A stretch of 64,000 nucleotides of DNA from Cyanoderma ruficeps. Taxonomy: Eukaryota; Chordata; Aves; Passeriformes; Timaliidae. Under the pieces are notes generated by a model. That model ran no database searches. It was given only the letters and a program-made list of their open reading frames with translations, and was not told the origin of the DNA. The DNA is taken from contig VZDJ01000056.1 in NCBI GenBank assembly GCA_008694505.1, positions 4,095,205 to 4,159,204 of the forward strand, written 5' to 3'. Position numbers and translations under genes: made by a program. Numbering within the stretch: the stretch's first letter is position 1; every line of letters begins with the position of its first letter. Positions 40,089 to 53,300 of the stretch are shown here, piece after piece.

Positions 40089-42008
40089 ATGGATAATGGA
40101 GACTGGGGATATATGGTGAGTGCAAGTGTGTGCTGTGTGCTACAGCTGGGCTTCCAGGGTTTTGCAGCAAGAATCCTTCCAGATCTGCCTTCTGTAGATC
40201 CAGAGCTTCAGTCATGAGAGGGGGGAAAACTGCCTGTTAAAACAGCTTTACAACAGCTTACCCACCTTCCCTGGGGTGCTGCACTTCCTGTGCAGTTTGT
40301 GGGGAGTGCCCAGGTTTGTGTTTCCAAGGGACAATCAGCCAGGACTGAACTGATGCCTTGAGCTCACTGTTACCGTTTTCTTAACACAAAGGCTGAAAAT
40401 AGTTTGTGCTTTCTGCTTATCATTTTAAGGATTTTGTCATTTTATTTATTGAGAAAAGTATTTTTCCTTGTAAACCTTGTCTCAAACTAGACAAGCACAT
40501 CTTATTTTTCTCCCCTTCTCATTCTGCTGCCATGCATATGTCTCTTTTCTCTGGCTGGCTGCGGTCCTGGTTGTTAGAGTTGGTGGCCAGATGGAATTTA
40601 TGTTCCTTTCTCTCTTGCTTCCTCATGTACTATCTGGAATCTGATGCAGACTGATTTGTGCTCTGGCCCCCACTTCTATGCAGCACGCTAATTTGTTAAT
40701 AAATATTTCTTTTTAGAGTTACAAGCTGAAAGTTCTTTTTTTCCCTTGCCTGTTTTAATGAAGCCTCTGAGCCAAAGCAATGGATTATTTTGATTGTGAG
40801 CTCTTGGTCCTGTGTTTAAACCTGCATTGTCTTCCTCTTTTGAGGGATAAAAAGAGGCTTAACATTTGTTTGGCTGATTTTTTTCTTTCCTTTTTTTTTT
40901 GGTTTTGGTTTTGTTCTAGAATGAGAGACAGATTGTGAAAGTAAGGAACATTGCTGGGCCTCGTTCTGACTAACTTGTTCTTCAGGAAATTTCTCTGTTC
41001 TCATTTCCCCGTCTGTAGAATAGGAAAAAACTTGCTGCCTAAATGCTAAACTTGCTCTTGTGACAGTAGCTCAGTTGTTAAGATTTCTAAAGCATTCTGG
41101 AAATGTGCGTTCTGCATGCTAAGTATCATCCTGTCTGGTTGCCAGTTGTGCCTTGTTGCCAGGTGGCTTGGATCGGTTCAGGTTTGTGCAGCCCTTAGAG
41201 GCGTTGAACGAGACAAGTGTGATTCCCCCCAGTTTTCCAGCAGTATTTGCTGTGTGTGTCAGTGAGGTGATCGAATCTTCTTGTCAGGGCTTGATAAACT
41301 CTGCAATTTCTCTCTTTCTAGATGACTGATCCAGTCACGCTAAATGTGGGTGGACACATGTATACGACCTCCCTCACAACTCTAACGAGATATCCTGACT
41401 CAATGCTCGGGGCCATGTTCAGGGGAGACTTCCCCACTGCCAGGGACTCTCAGGGCAATTACTTTATTGACAGAGATGGACCACTTTTCCGTTATGTTCT
41501 TAACTTTTTAAGGACCTCAGAACTCACTTTGCCACTGGACTTCAAGGAGTTTGACCTGCTCCGGAAGGAAGCGGACTTCTATCAGATTGAACCCTTAATT
41601 CAGTGTCTTAATGACCCCAAGCCACTGTATCCCGTGGATACCTTTGAGGAGGTGGTGGAGCTGTCCAGCACCCGGAAGCTTTCCAAGTACTCCAACCCGG
41701 TGGCTGTGATCATCACGCAGCTCACCATCACGACAAAAGTCCATGCACTACTGGAAGGCATTTCAAACCACTTCACCAAGTGGAATAAGCACATGATGGA
41801 CACCAGGGACTGCCAGGTGTCCTTCACCTTTGGGCCGTGCGATTACCACCAGGAAGTGTCGCTCCGAGTCCATCTGATGGAGTACATCACAAAGCAAGGC
41901 TTCACGATCAGGAACACCAGAGTCCATCACATGAGCGAGCGTGCCAATGAAAACACAGTGGAACACAACTGGACTTTCTGTAGACTGGCACGGAAAACAG
42001 ATGACTGA
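40089..42008 (+). CDS. KCTD6: BTB/KCTD adaptor protein KCTD6
   Basis: Two coding exons, 40089-40115 (MDNGDWGYM) and 41322-42008, join in phase to 237 residues, the same length as mammalian KCTD6. An in-frame TAA 12 codons upstream (40053-40055) supports the ATG at 40089. The exon probably begins at 40007, after TTTTTCCTGCAG. Residues about 12-110 form the BTB/T1 fold (DPVTLNVGGHMYTTSLTTL, then FRYVLNFLRTSELTLP). The C-terminal part, ending CRLARKTDD, is the conserved KCTD6/11/21 region. Known KCTD6 (KCASH3) forms oligomers that bring cullin-3 to substrates, including HDAC1 (damping Hedgehog signalling) and small ankyrin-1. It acts in the cytosol. The gene shares its promoter island with PDHB and converges on ACOX2. 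Confidence 0.97.
40116..41321 (+). other. KCTD6: KCTD6 intron 2
   Basis: A 1.2-kb intron between the 9-codon exon (donor ATG|GTGAGT) and the main coding exon (acceptor TCTCTTTCTAG). It contains a T-rich tract around 40880-40915. Nothing else is recognised. Confidence 0.8.
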
Positions 42009-42725
42009 TTCTGACTCCGCAGGAGCCACTTCAGTAATTAGCAACTTAATTGGACAGTGAACCCAAGAGAGTCTGGATTTTGACTAAAGCAACAATATGG
42101 GCTTTTTTTATACGACTATTTATTGTTTATCGGTGAGGACTGGAGGAGTTTAATTCTCTAGCAGCTCTGTTCTTTTGTCCAGTTCAGAAAAAAAACCGTG
42201 CATGTGCCTGTTCAGTCAAGACACCTTTTTGTTTGAAAGAGGGAGTCCGAAGAATCAGTACAATAGGGTATTTTGTGTCATTAACACAATTCTCTGACTC
42301 GACTCAAAGTGCTAAAATTACCTCTTGTTTAAATGGTTTCTAATCCATCTAATGCTATGACACTGGGAGCAAGAAACAAAAAAGATTTTAAAATGCAGTT
42401 GGGGAGAAGCTGCTATTGTGTAGACTAGTTTCTAAATCAATAAACAGTATTGTAATATTCTAGGAAAACAAATCCCACCCTTTAAAAGTACTTGATAAGT
42501 ACAGTTTCTTACAGTTATGACAACTGTTTCTTTCTATGCATATAAATCAAGCAACCAAATATTATCTGTAGCCATGGAAATATGATTACAAATATTTATA
42601 TTGGATTCTAAATGCAAAATGTCCCTGTGGTAGAATTCATATTTTTAATGCCTGGTGCAATATTATTCCCAAGTGTAATGCCTGCCAGAAGAAGCTAATA
42701 AAAATGTGAAATACAGAATACTGTT
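42009..42725 (+). other. KCTD6: KCTD6 3' untranslated region
   Basis: AT-rich sequence after the TGA at 42006-42008. AATAAA hexamers occur at 42439-42444 and 42697-42702, so two 3' ends are possible. The second has a better spacing to following T/GT-rich sequence (42720-42740). Confidence 0.7.
42697..42702 (+). promoter_or_regulatory. KCTD6: KCTD6 polyadenylation signal (distal)
   Basis: AATAAA followed within 30 bases by a TGTTTTGTATTTTCC T/G-rich element, as expected at a cleavage site. A proximal AATAAA at 42439-42444 may give a shorter transcript. Confidence 0.7.
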
Positions 42726-42739
42726 TTGTATTTTCCTTT

Positions 42740-43677
42740 TGTCTTTTAGAACTCTCACACTTAAAAAAACCAAACCCAACCAAACAAAAAGCCCTCCCTC
42801 CCAAATTCTGTTTTTTTGTGCTACAGAGTATATTGGGTGTTCTTGTAGGGCCCTGGTTTTTTCCTTTAATGATGTAATTTGTTCTTTTTTATGTTAATCA
42901 GTTGATTCAAATGTCTTCATTATAGACAAAGCTTGTGTTCTGAAAACTGCTTTAGATTGTTAGAAAGATGGCAAATATTGGTTAAAGGGGTAGGGATAGA
43001 GGGAACACAGAGCCTAAATATTTGTAGCTGCTAACAGAATGGCCTGGTTTGTCAGCACTTTATGTAGTGACTTTATATATATAATTCTAACTGCAGAATG
43101 CTTTTTCTGGTGATGTTCAAGTCAAAGCACTCAAATTCTGTGGCTTTACTCAATTTCATACAGACATTTCTACTTATCCTGGTTCCTTTGTCATAGTTAT
43201 TAATAGAATTTCTGGTTATGTTCTAACTTGACTGCAGCTGGGAGTAAGGGAGTTGGTAGCTGTTTCGTGGAGTGGATCCTGTTCTCCCATGAAGTTCTTG
43301 TCCCAAGTAGGTGTGAGCTTTCCATCTCACGTCTGACTCTAAAGGCCTGTCTCAGGGGGTATTTCTCTGTCATATTTTGTCTCTTCCTGTTCATACATTG
43401 CAGGTTTTTGACTTATGTAATAAGAGGCAGCAGTGAGAGCTTTATTCTTGCTATCAAGGAGGGAAGAGAAGCAGAACTGATGAACCTCAGGAAAAGTTGT
43501 TTCTTTCTTGCAACACATGGTAAGAAATATCCGTGTTAACTGGCATTGAATTATAATCACAAGATGTTCTTTGCAACACTTCATTTACGAGCAAATTAAT
43601 GACTGGCCTGGATCAGCCTGCCCTTTCCATAATTATGGAGTATAATAATTAGAGAAGCAGTATTCCAAATAATACAC
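42740..43677. other. Gap between convergent KCTD6 and ACOX2 ends
   Basis: About 0.9 kb with no recognised gene. It includes an A/C-rich patch near 42762-42790 and an AT-rich patch at 43070-43090. Overlapping ORFs of 60-100 codons on both strands lack any family resemblance. Confidence 0.65.
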
Positions 43678-43683
43678 TTTATT
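43678..43683 (-). promoter_or_regulatory. ACOX2: ACOX2 polyadenylation signal
   Basis: TTTATT on the plus strand, reading AATAAA on the minus strand, about 635 bases after the ACOX2 stop codon. No better hexamer lies closer to the stop. Confidence 0.6.
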
Positions 43684-44316
43684 CAAGATTTATAGAAAGA
43701 CAGTATGAGCATCTCTATTAGTGGGAAGGTAAATTCTGCAGACTGGAGATGGCATCAGCTTTGTCTGCCTCTTCATTAGGCAGGAATATTCCAGTACTGA
43801 ACAAATCAAGAGCTATTTTAATTGTCAAAACAGATGCACTTTCTAATATACTTTCTGATCGAAGAGAACAACTTGTTCCTAAAATCAAACGATCATTATT
43901 TCACCATGGATTTTTCAGTAAAGTTGTTTTGGGTTTTTTGAAGGCACGATATAGTTACGACACACTGAGAGAGGATTCACAGTGTGGTGGTGTTTTGTTT
44001 TTCTTTCTCAATCATCATATAATGGATTTAGAAAGAGAATAAGAAAGCCAGAAGTTTTGATGCTGTCAAGACACTTCAGGATAGAAAACAGTGAACCCTG
44101 GACCATTCCTGACTAGATTGTCTCACAGCAGCAGGTACCACTCAGCGCTGTTGGCATCTGTCTAATTGCAAATGGCTGGCTGAGAATCTCATACTTGTTG
44201 TAACTGCAAGTAAGCAACTGATTATTAATTCTGATTAGTCATTACTGATGCTTCATAAATGTACTGCTGCACAAAGAACAGGAGGAAATTTGTGCCCTTC
44301 ACTTGGAACACGGTCT
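43684..44316 (-). other. ACOX2: ACOX2 3' untranslated region
   Basis: Sequence between the ACOX2 stop (44319-44317) and the polyadenylation signal. A 97-codon plus-strand ORF here (43749-44042) resembles nothing I know and is probably chance. Confidence 0.55.
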
Positions 44317-47300
44317 TCATAATTTTGATAGTGTGTTGTGCAGAAGTGGCTTCAAATACCTCTCGTAGGCTGGGCTCATCTGTTCAGAAAGAGAATGTGG
44401 AAGGGAATTAATGACAAATAAGAAGGGAAAGGCTACAAGAACAATCTCTGAAATACATAAAGCTGCACTACTTCAAACAAACAAACAACAACCAACAAAC
44501 ACCAGCTACTTCAACTATGTGCAAGATCTTTTCCCCTGTAATATGTGCTGTCCTTCATAACCAGCACACCACACATCCCAAAGGGGACAGCATACTATTT
44601 AACCTCAGAAAACATGCTTGGACTTGAATATTTGCTGAAGGCAAATTTTGTGTTCAGCTGTGGAATTTCAAAGGGATACCTATTACCACAGTAAAAATCT
44701 CACTTAAGGCCAAATCAATTTTCAAACAGAGCAATACATTTTTACATTACACAGAATTTTACATTACTCTACAGCATAGATAAATTGAGAAAGCCAAGTG
44801 CTAAAGACCATGAAGGATCAAATTGCCTTGTTTAACGCTTTTTCTGGTCAAACATATTTAAAACCCCAAATTTTGCATTGGTAAAAATAGCAGTGTATAG
44901 AAAATACCTTGCATTTAGTCCTGTTCCATAATCTGTAAACAGACTTTTACTTTAGCTTATTCTCTACAGTATGATACAAATCAATGATACAAAGAGGAAC
45001 CAAAAGCTCTTGTCTCTTATCTGTATTGCTTTTGTTAGAAGACAAGCAGTTTCTGCCCTGGCTGCTGTGGGAGCTGCCCGGCTGTAACTCATCCCTACCT
45101 GGTTGGTGGGTGACTTCTGAGCCCAGTCGTAGAGCCGCTGGTAAACCTGCCCGTCGTAGCTGCCGAGCGCCGAGTTCAGGCTCTTGTCCGTGAAGTCAAA
45201 AGCGTCCACCAGTGGCACAGCGTCCTTCCTACAGGGCACAGGAGTGACAGTGCTGTTACTCAGAGGGTACTGCTTTGCAAGACGGGAAAATAAATCAAAG
45301 ATAAACTTGGAAGTCAGTTTCCCAGGTTTTTCCTGGAAGGCTTGTGCCAGTTTTCCTCCTTGTCTTTGCTGGGGGGGGAAATCCTGCATGTTCTGATTCC
45401 TCAGAGACATCTCTAGGTGACCCTGCCTTGGCAGGGAGGTTGGACTAGATGATCTCCAGATGTCCCTTTCAACTGTAATAATTTTGTGGTTCTGTGATGT
45501 TCTACTAATGCCCTGAGTTGTCTGCACTGCTGAGTGGGTGTTTGCAGGGTCTTGTAATCACCCGGGCTCCATCCCTAATTCAGGACTCAATCTCATGCCA
45601 GATTTTTTCTCAGTAGTCTCTGCCAGTTTGTTCTTTTGATTTTTGTCTTTGTTTCATTTTTCTTATGCTGTATGTGTGTCTTATAAAATGGAATAAGGTT
45701 CCTACTAGATTGATGTGAAGTTGCTTTACTAATTTCCAACCTTCATCTACCTTTCAGCATTTCTGTTATCTCATAATGAAGTGTTGAGCTGTTCTATTCA
45801 TGTCTGTAAAAGCAGAACAACCCTGACCCATCCAAGGGCCCATCTAGCCCAGGGGCCAATCTGACAGCATGGAGAGCCAGAGCACAGGCAGCATCTCCTA
45901 AGCAGGAGATGGTTTCTTTTTCCTCATCCTTCCATCATCCTGGGTGTAGGAAGTTGTGCTGGCTGTACCTCACACATCCTGAGGTACCAGGATGCAAAGC
46001 GGTTTGCTCTAATGTTGGCATTTCCATCTTCCAGTTCCTTTTGGGGAAGAGCTGTCTGAGGGTTTGGGAAAGGCTGGGTTTTTGCTACAGACCAGGAAGT
46101 AGTTATATCCTTTCTGCTAGCTGTAGATACGTAAATACTCCATGCTTGAATCCTGTTAACAAGGCATGGACTAACACAGAAATTGCAATGAACAGGTTAG
46201 GCTTTTGAAAATGTTATTTTAAACTCACCACTTATTTCAGATTCTGCTATCTGTTCTGAAAACCCTTGCAGTTTGGCTCAGCCCTGTTCAGCCCTTGCTT
46301 ATAGTGTGTTATTGTTTCTCTCCAGGTGGCTTAGGTAGAATTTTACATACAGTAGCAACTCCTCTGCACTGCAAGTTAATATGTAAGTGAAAACCTTAAT
46401 GCAGAATTCACAGAGCTGGTGATAAATGCTGTCGAGCAGATGCATCTGAAGTAGCTGTAGGCAGGATTGTTTGGGTACCAGTTGCAGCTCAGCCATGGCA
46501 ACAGAGTAGGCTGTATTAGCTGTGGCTTAAGCAGATTTTGCAATGTGTGATGGGTTGCTGTGGCTGCCTCCTGCCAGTGTGCTCTGACTATATATTTTCC
46601 TGCTTTCACTCTACTGCAGATGGTAGAAAGTGTTCATGACTTCTTCATTTATAATTTAAGATTTCATGTTACAGAACTTCAGAGATTGCAGAGGAGCTGG
46701 ACACTTGGGTCTGTTTTGCCATGAAAACGAGCTGTGAGTAGGTGTTTCAATCAATTTCTAGTGCTGCCAGGCAATGGAAATAAAAACTGAATGAGGTGAA
46801 TTGACTGTGGAGATGTTGTCATAGGTACAGCAGCACCCTTTTATATCTATTACAGGGATAAACTGGATAGCTGTGTGTGTCCTGCCAAAGCAGCTCACCG
46901 AATGACAGCCAGGAGGTCCAGGTAGGATGCTGTGACCATGTCCATTTGAGCTGCAGATATGTATCCATCATGCAAGAAGGCTCCTGTATTTGAGAAGATC
47001 CCGTGCAGTGCAAAGAGGTCACAGAGATGTTTCATAATCTTCTGGATGCCAGCCTTGGTCTCGAGTTTTTCCACAGTTTCTGCAAAGTTTTTCACTGCAA
47101 TGTAGTGGCAGTGAGCCTGGAAAACAAATGCATTCAACAGTGAATGCACCTCAAACACTTTAGTAGGCCAAGTGACTCAAATGTTCTTGCAAAGAATATA
47201 AAACCTTTTCATTTCCCTGGCACTCCTCCAGTCTGTATCCTTTGTTTGCTGGGTGACCAGGCCTTTGGCATTCATGGCTTACAGCGACAGCAGAAGACAG

Positions 47301-50300
47301 AATGTGTAAACAGTCAACACTGTGGTATTTGTGAACTTCAGAAAACTGCTTCAGAAATCATGCTAGTACTTATTCTAAATAGTTCTGATGAATATCCCAA
47401 GGAGTTTATGTGAGGGAAACATATTGGAATGCGCTTGTGTTGTAAGCAAATTTTGGTTGTACACCAACAGGAGAAAACTTCTTTTGAAGACCTTGGGCTC
47501 ATGGTACTTTGGGATCACTGTCTACAAGTCTTCAGCTCTGGAAACACCATTGTCACTGAAGAACAACCAAATTTACCTCCCACTTTCGTGGTTTTAAACT
47601 GGTAATTTTGGGGTCATACACCTGTAGAGTGTCTGACCCAGAATGGCAGAAATATTTGCAGAGGTGTAGAGGACATGAATTAGGCTGACCCCACCCATCT
47701 GTGGGGTGACTCTTGCTACATTGACACTGCTGTGGGTGGTTGGTGCTGGGATCTGTGTGGCTTCACTCCCCCACTGCACAGTTCCTTCCAGCTGTGGGTG
47801 TAAGAATGGCACACCTGCACTGCAGCTTCTGCTGGAACGGTGAAGCAGCAGAGGTGGAGGCCAATGCCGACTGCAGAACCTGCCTGAGAAGCTGAATGGC
47901 CCCGAGGGGCCACTCAAACAATTAACCTGTGTGGAGTCTGCCCAGTGTCTGAGCCACTCAGCTGAGAGCTGCAGGTGTCAGTTCATAGAGATGCCATGCC
48001 AGATGTGTGGGTGAATCTCCAGGGAAGGTATGGAATAAGAAGTAAATACAGAATTGCCCCAGGAAGGCAGGAGTACATCAAAATTTTAAAGTTATGGGGC
48101 AAACTCAAGGGGTTTGGATGTTTGGATGACTTTTCCTGTCCCTGAAATAATTAAGAAACTTTGGGGGCCTGGATCCCATTTTCTGAAGAGTCTAGCAGCA
48201 GCACTGATGATACCACAGCCAGCCCTCTGCTTATGTTAGGCTCTTCAGAAACAGAAATAGTTAATGATGTTAAAATAAGACCTTCACCATAACTGTAGAG
48301 GAATTGCACTTAATTGCACATTAAAAAAAGAATTTTGGTTCTTTGGAAGATACAGAACTATCAATGGATTAGTTTTCATTAATATTTAGGGCTTTTCTCC
48401 CCTCTTTTCTGCTTAATTCTGTACTATTTCACCCTTGTTTTAGGGAACAAATGCTGCTGTCCCAATGCTACTTCAACTGTTGAAAGCATCTCTTATAAAT
48501 TTGATTTATCTTTTAGCAGTAGTTAACATTGCACTTATCACTTGTTTTCACTCTTTTCCCTGCAGTTATCTTTCCAGCAGATGGAAGAAATACCAGGCGT
48601 GTTTCATCCTTTGCTGTGACTCCAGCAGCTTTCAGTGGAGTGGCTTTAGGAAGACTCCTCTGGGCACCAGAAACGCTGGATTCTTACAAAAAGATGAGTG
48701 TTGGCTGGAGATGGTGGGTTTTTGTTGCAGGATATGGGAGGTCTGATTCTTATGGCAGCATAACTGTGAATGTATTTTTTTCTCCCTTTCATTTCTCCTA
48801 GTCTTTTTCTACCTGGCCTATTCAGACAGCAAATATTTCAGATCAGGAATTGCTTCTTACTACAACTTTTCCATCATGCAGGCTACAGTGACAGTCTTTG
48901 TGGTGTCTCTTAGATGCCAACAGGAAACAATAAACAGCACTGAGGCTTTAAGCTAATCATGCCATTTCTGTTGCATATTGTTTCCTAAAGACAAACACCA
49001 GATAAGCAGATAAATTTTGCTAACCTTCGCAGCCTGCACCAGCTGCACTGTGCACTGGTTCCACGCATCGTGCTTTTTCACTCCAGACTGAATCAAGTCC
49101 TGTAGTTTTGCTGCTGTGCTGCTTGTGAGCCTGAAAAATTGAAAAAGCATAAAGCATCTTGTATGTGCATCCCACATGTATGAATTTGCACTTGGGAGGA
49201 ATGTGTGACTGAAGGGCAAACTGGCATTTCTGATATCTGGAGTTACCTACATTCAGTATGAATGAACTTAGATTATGCAAAATCTTAAGTATAAATTGTG
49301 AGAAGAACCCAGACCACACTGGTACCAAAGGATTTCTGCCTTCTCAGCTTCCAGAGTAGTTTACCAGGGGTTTGGCTGAGCTTTTCTTGGGTTTTGTATA
49401 TGTAGGGAGAGTTTGCAAGACAAACAGTAATACTGGACTGCTGTTACATTATGTTTCTCCTTTTCTACACAGAGATTCAATTCCTGTCCCCATTGATGAA
49501 GCTTTTTGAAGAGTGGCTGTTTCTACACTGGTTTCAATGACAGCAGGGTTGTCTTTTTAGTTGATTTTCAGAGGTGACACCTATACAACCCATAACTGTG
49601 TACATAATTCTGAGACCACTCATGGTACATTTTTATTTATGTTGAGTTGCTGAATGTGTAGTTGAAAGGCTACAGACAGAATGAGGGGCTCTGTTATTGC
49701 TATGGTGTAAACTGAAAACAAACATCACTTTTTCAGGTATGTGAAATTTTAAAATTTTAATAGAATTGCTCAGGGTCTAATAAAGATTTTACTGGATGGC
49801 AACTCAGTGATGTGGTCTGGAATTTACTTTAATAGTGCCACCAACTTTTTGAAATGTAGTTGTTTGGTAGCACATGGCTTAAAAACTTATGAGTATAAAA
49901 GATTCATACTAAACATCTGACATGGCTGTTAATCCTGTGTAGCCTTCTTTTTCTTTTTCAGGAACAGATGGTGGCAATCCTAGTTTAACTTATTTGATTT
50001 TACCTCCCTTTAAAGCAAGGAAGAAGCTGAGCTCTTAACACATGTCTGATTTCAAAGAGAGAAATCCTGTCTCCCATCCTCTGTACTGACCTGACTGCCA
50101 CGTGTTGATAGGCTTCAGTGTAAATATCTGGACTGAGAAAATCCAACTTGTTCTTGGCTGGACACTTCCCGTGTTTCACTGCAGCCAGATAAGTGACAGA
50201 TGGTGGCACAGGCTGGCCAGCATTGGCTGCCATGAAGCACTTAATCAGGAACCTGGGAAGAGAGTAGCAGTCAGAGCAGGGTATGGTGGTGATCTCCTTG

Positions 50301-53300
50301 CAGCAAACAGACACGAAAAAAGTGAAGTGGGCTCAGGTGAGGAATAGCAAGGTGTGACCCATCCCATCAGTGGCCCACAATGGACTTGAACAAGTAATGA
50401 CCTTTTGTTTTACATGTTACTCACAATAACCTGATCTCAGGGGTGGCCTGCCTGCCTTATTTAATACTACAGCAATCCATAATGATAATTTTTTCAGCAG
50501 AAACTTGCTGTGACTATTAGCAGTCTCAGCAGTGTGGTGATTAGATACATTATCAACTTTGCAACCTGAATCTCAATGCTCAAGAACTTTAACAAGTCTT
50601 ACCCTCTGTGATCCCCAACACAGTCACATTAAGTTAACACATGAGACCCTTGGAGAGAGTTTACATGGAGCATTCCCCACTCCTTTAGTTTTTTGGTACC
50701 TCTGCTATGAGCTAGACTGACCAGGTCTGGAATTAAAAGGGTACAGCATTTCTCTTGACCTTGCTGCTGATCTTGCAAAAAGCAGTAATGAGTGCAGAAA
50801 TGTCTGCATGGCAGCATGGAGCTATGTGGTGGCTCTGACCCTGAGAAGTGCCCTGTTTTTCTCCTTTTAGTAAAAACATACATTATTAAAGGTTCAAGCA
50901 GCTGTAGTTTCTTTATCCTGTATTTCATCTACTCTTGATAATCATCAGTCTGCGTGTTTGGAGGAAAGTGATGTTCTTGGAGCATGACTCATCCACTTTC
51001 AGTATCCAACAACTTTGCTTCCCCCGAATGACCCCACTTTACCAATATTGTGTTACATTGTACCACTGTTACATTGGTTGCGTAAAAAATTAACCACTGA
51101 ACTTTCACAGCAATATCTGTGCTGTGCTACTAGGCAAAGAGGAAAACGAGGTTATGCAGAAGAGCACCTGCATACATCCTCAAACCAAAAATAGAAGAGA
51201 TAATCCAGTTCCCACACACTTCCATGCTTGTTAGACTGAAGGCATGAATAGTTTATGTCCTGAGCTGTATTTTTAGAAGGTGCTGTGAGAAAGGAGTAGC
51301 TGGTTTTACTGGTTTTGGAGAAGAAGTGGTAAAGGCTGAATAAATGAGGGGGCAGGCTTTTAGATGAACAGATTTTAAATTGTTACCTAGCAGTTTGCAG
51401 GAGCAAAATGGTGTTTTCCCCTTCATAAATACAAGAGGCAATTATTTTGGTATACAAGGAAGGCAGTCCACTCAGCAGGGAGTAGCCATGGCCCCCACAG
51501 GCCCGGAGACAGATCTCCACTCCTGCAGTGCAGTGCTGAGTGATCACGGCTTTAAAACCCGAAGATAGTGCATGGAGCTGTTAAAAAAAGAGAGAGAAAA
51601 GCAGAGTATTGCTGGTGGAGTCTTCAGAATAAGTTCCTTTTTAAAATTTTGTGAAATATCTGGGCATGAAATCCCTGCCAGTTCCCCCTTTGTACGGTGG
51701 TAGCACCCAGTTCTCTGAGCCTGGCCCTTGGTGTCTCTCTGGGATACTGCATATGCTCCTGCTGGGCACACTGTAGTCAGTTTATGCATTTTTGGGTTTC
51801 TCTCAGCCAGTTCTGGCTTTTGCCACCTTTGTTTAGTGTGTTTTCATTTCAAGCACCCAACTGAAAAATATTCTGTTCTGTCTAAAAAGTCACATTTTTG
51901 ATTTTGGCACAGATGTATGTGCATGCACATTGTAAGCAAAGTTGTGTAATAACACTTCGTGCCACCAGCTACTTGGAACGAGGTTTTGGACATGCTTTTC
52001 AAGGACTTTTCAATCTGCAATGCTTCCCTAAACAAAAAGTTTGGGGTGGTAGAGCAAATGCTGTTGCTGACTGGTTGCAGACTTGGGACACGTCATTTGA
52101 CCTCTCAGTGCTTCCTCTTTCTCCAATTCTCTAGTGGTGAGAGGAATGCTTTTCCAGTTTGCTAAAATGCTTCAACATTTAGAGAACAGAATTGGTGTAT
52201 GAGTTAATCCTGCTGCAGCTCACCTCTGGCAGCATGTCAAAGTTCTTCCTCTGGATCTCTCTGTACCCCCTGTTGAATAGCTCCTGCAGGTAGTCGTTGA
52301 TGAAATGAAAGGCATAGGCTGCTGCCAGCTGGGGCAGCAGTTTCTCTTGCTGAGTCTGGTAGTCAAGGATTTTTGCTTCTTGTTCCCTGTTGGAAGACAG
52401 CTGATGAAGCAGGGAGAGTGTGGACATGGGCCTAGCTACTGTTACTTTACATGCTGCAGAATGAAAATGGCATTCTTCATTACCAAGAAGCAGTGTGTGA
52501 ACAAGACTGAGCTGACAGTGTGGCAACAAGTCTGCCCAGCTTGCTGAGCTATTGGAGAAACAACCCCAAAAAACCCTAACAGTGTAGGAAAGGCTCTGTG
52601 TGGTCAGTCAGTACAAAGGGGAACAGGGACTGCAGGAGAAGATGAGAATGAAGCCTTAAGGACAACAAGTTGTTAGGTGTTCCAGGAAAGGTAGTGGCAT
52701 TGCACCCTGATAAACTTTGGCTTTTCAAATGGAATCTTTGTGGCCTCTAGTGTAGAAATGTTTCCCTGAAAATATTTGAGTCTGAATTATTTTAAGTTTT
52801 CTGAGGTGTTTTTGGATGTTCTTTATCACTTCTGCCTTTATCACTTCTGCTGTGAATGGTACATTTAGGGCTTCAATCAATGGAATTGGTTATTACAATA
52901 GTTCAGCTGCTGTGCTCTTCTGTTTGGTTTGTGTTGGAACCAAAATATGTCTTCACTAGGATCTTTCTGCTTTGGAAAGGAGATTTAAATGGAAATCTTT
53001 GTAATCCATTCAAATTAACATATCTCTTTAAAAATAATGGGGATTCAACCCTGAATACAATTCAGCAATTAAAGTGTAGATATTGAATTTCTGGATGTTA
53101 GAGGGTATTTTGATGTCACATCCACTAGTAGGATGCTATGGAATAAGAATTCAGCAACTTGTCCACTTTGTCTAGATTCTGCTCAGTTATGGGATTACAG
53201 GGGAAGGCCAGTTATAAAATAATAAGTTGCCTGTGTGAGCCACTGACCTATTCAAAGTATGAAACTTATCTTGGAAAGAACTGTAAACATTCTCTTGTAC

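Noticed and set aside
48465..48801. Overlapping plus-strand ORFs of about 90 codons in ACOX2 intron 11, considered as a processed pseudogene
   Set aside because: No known protein matched, no poly(A) tail or target-site duplication seen.
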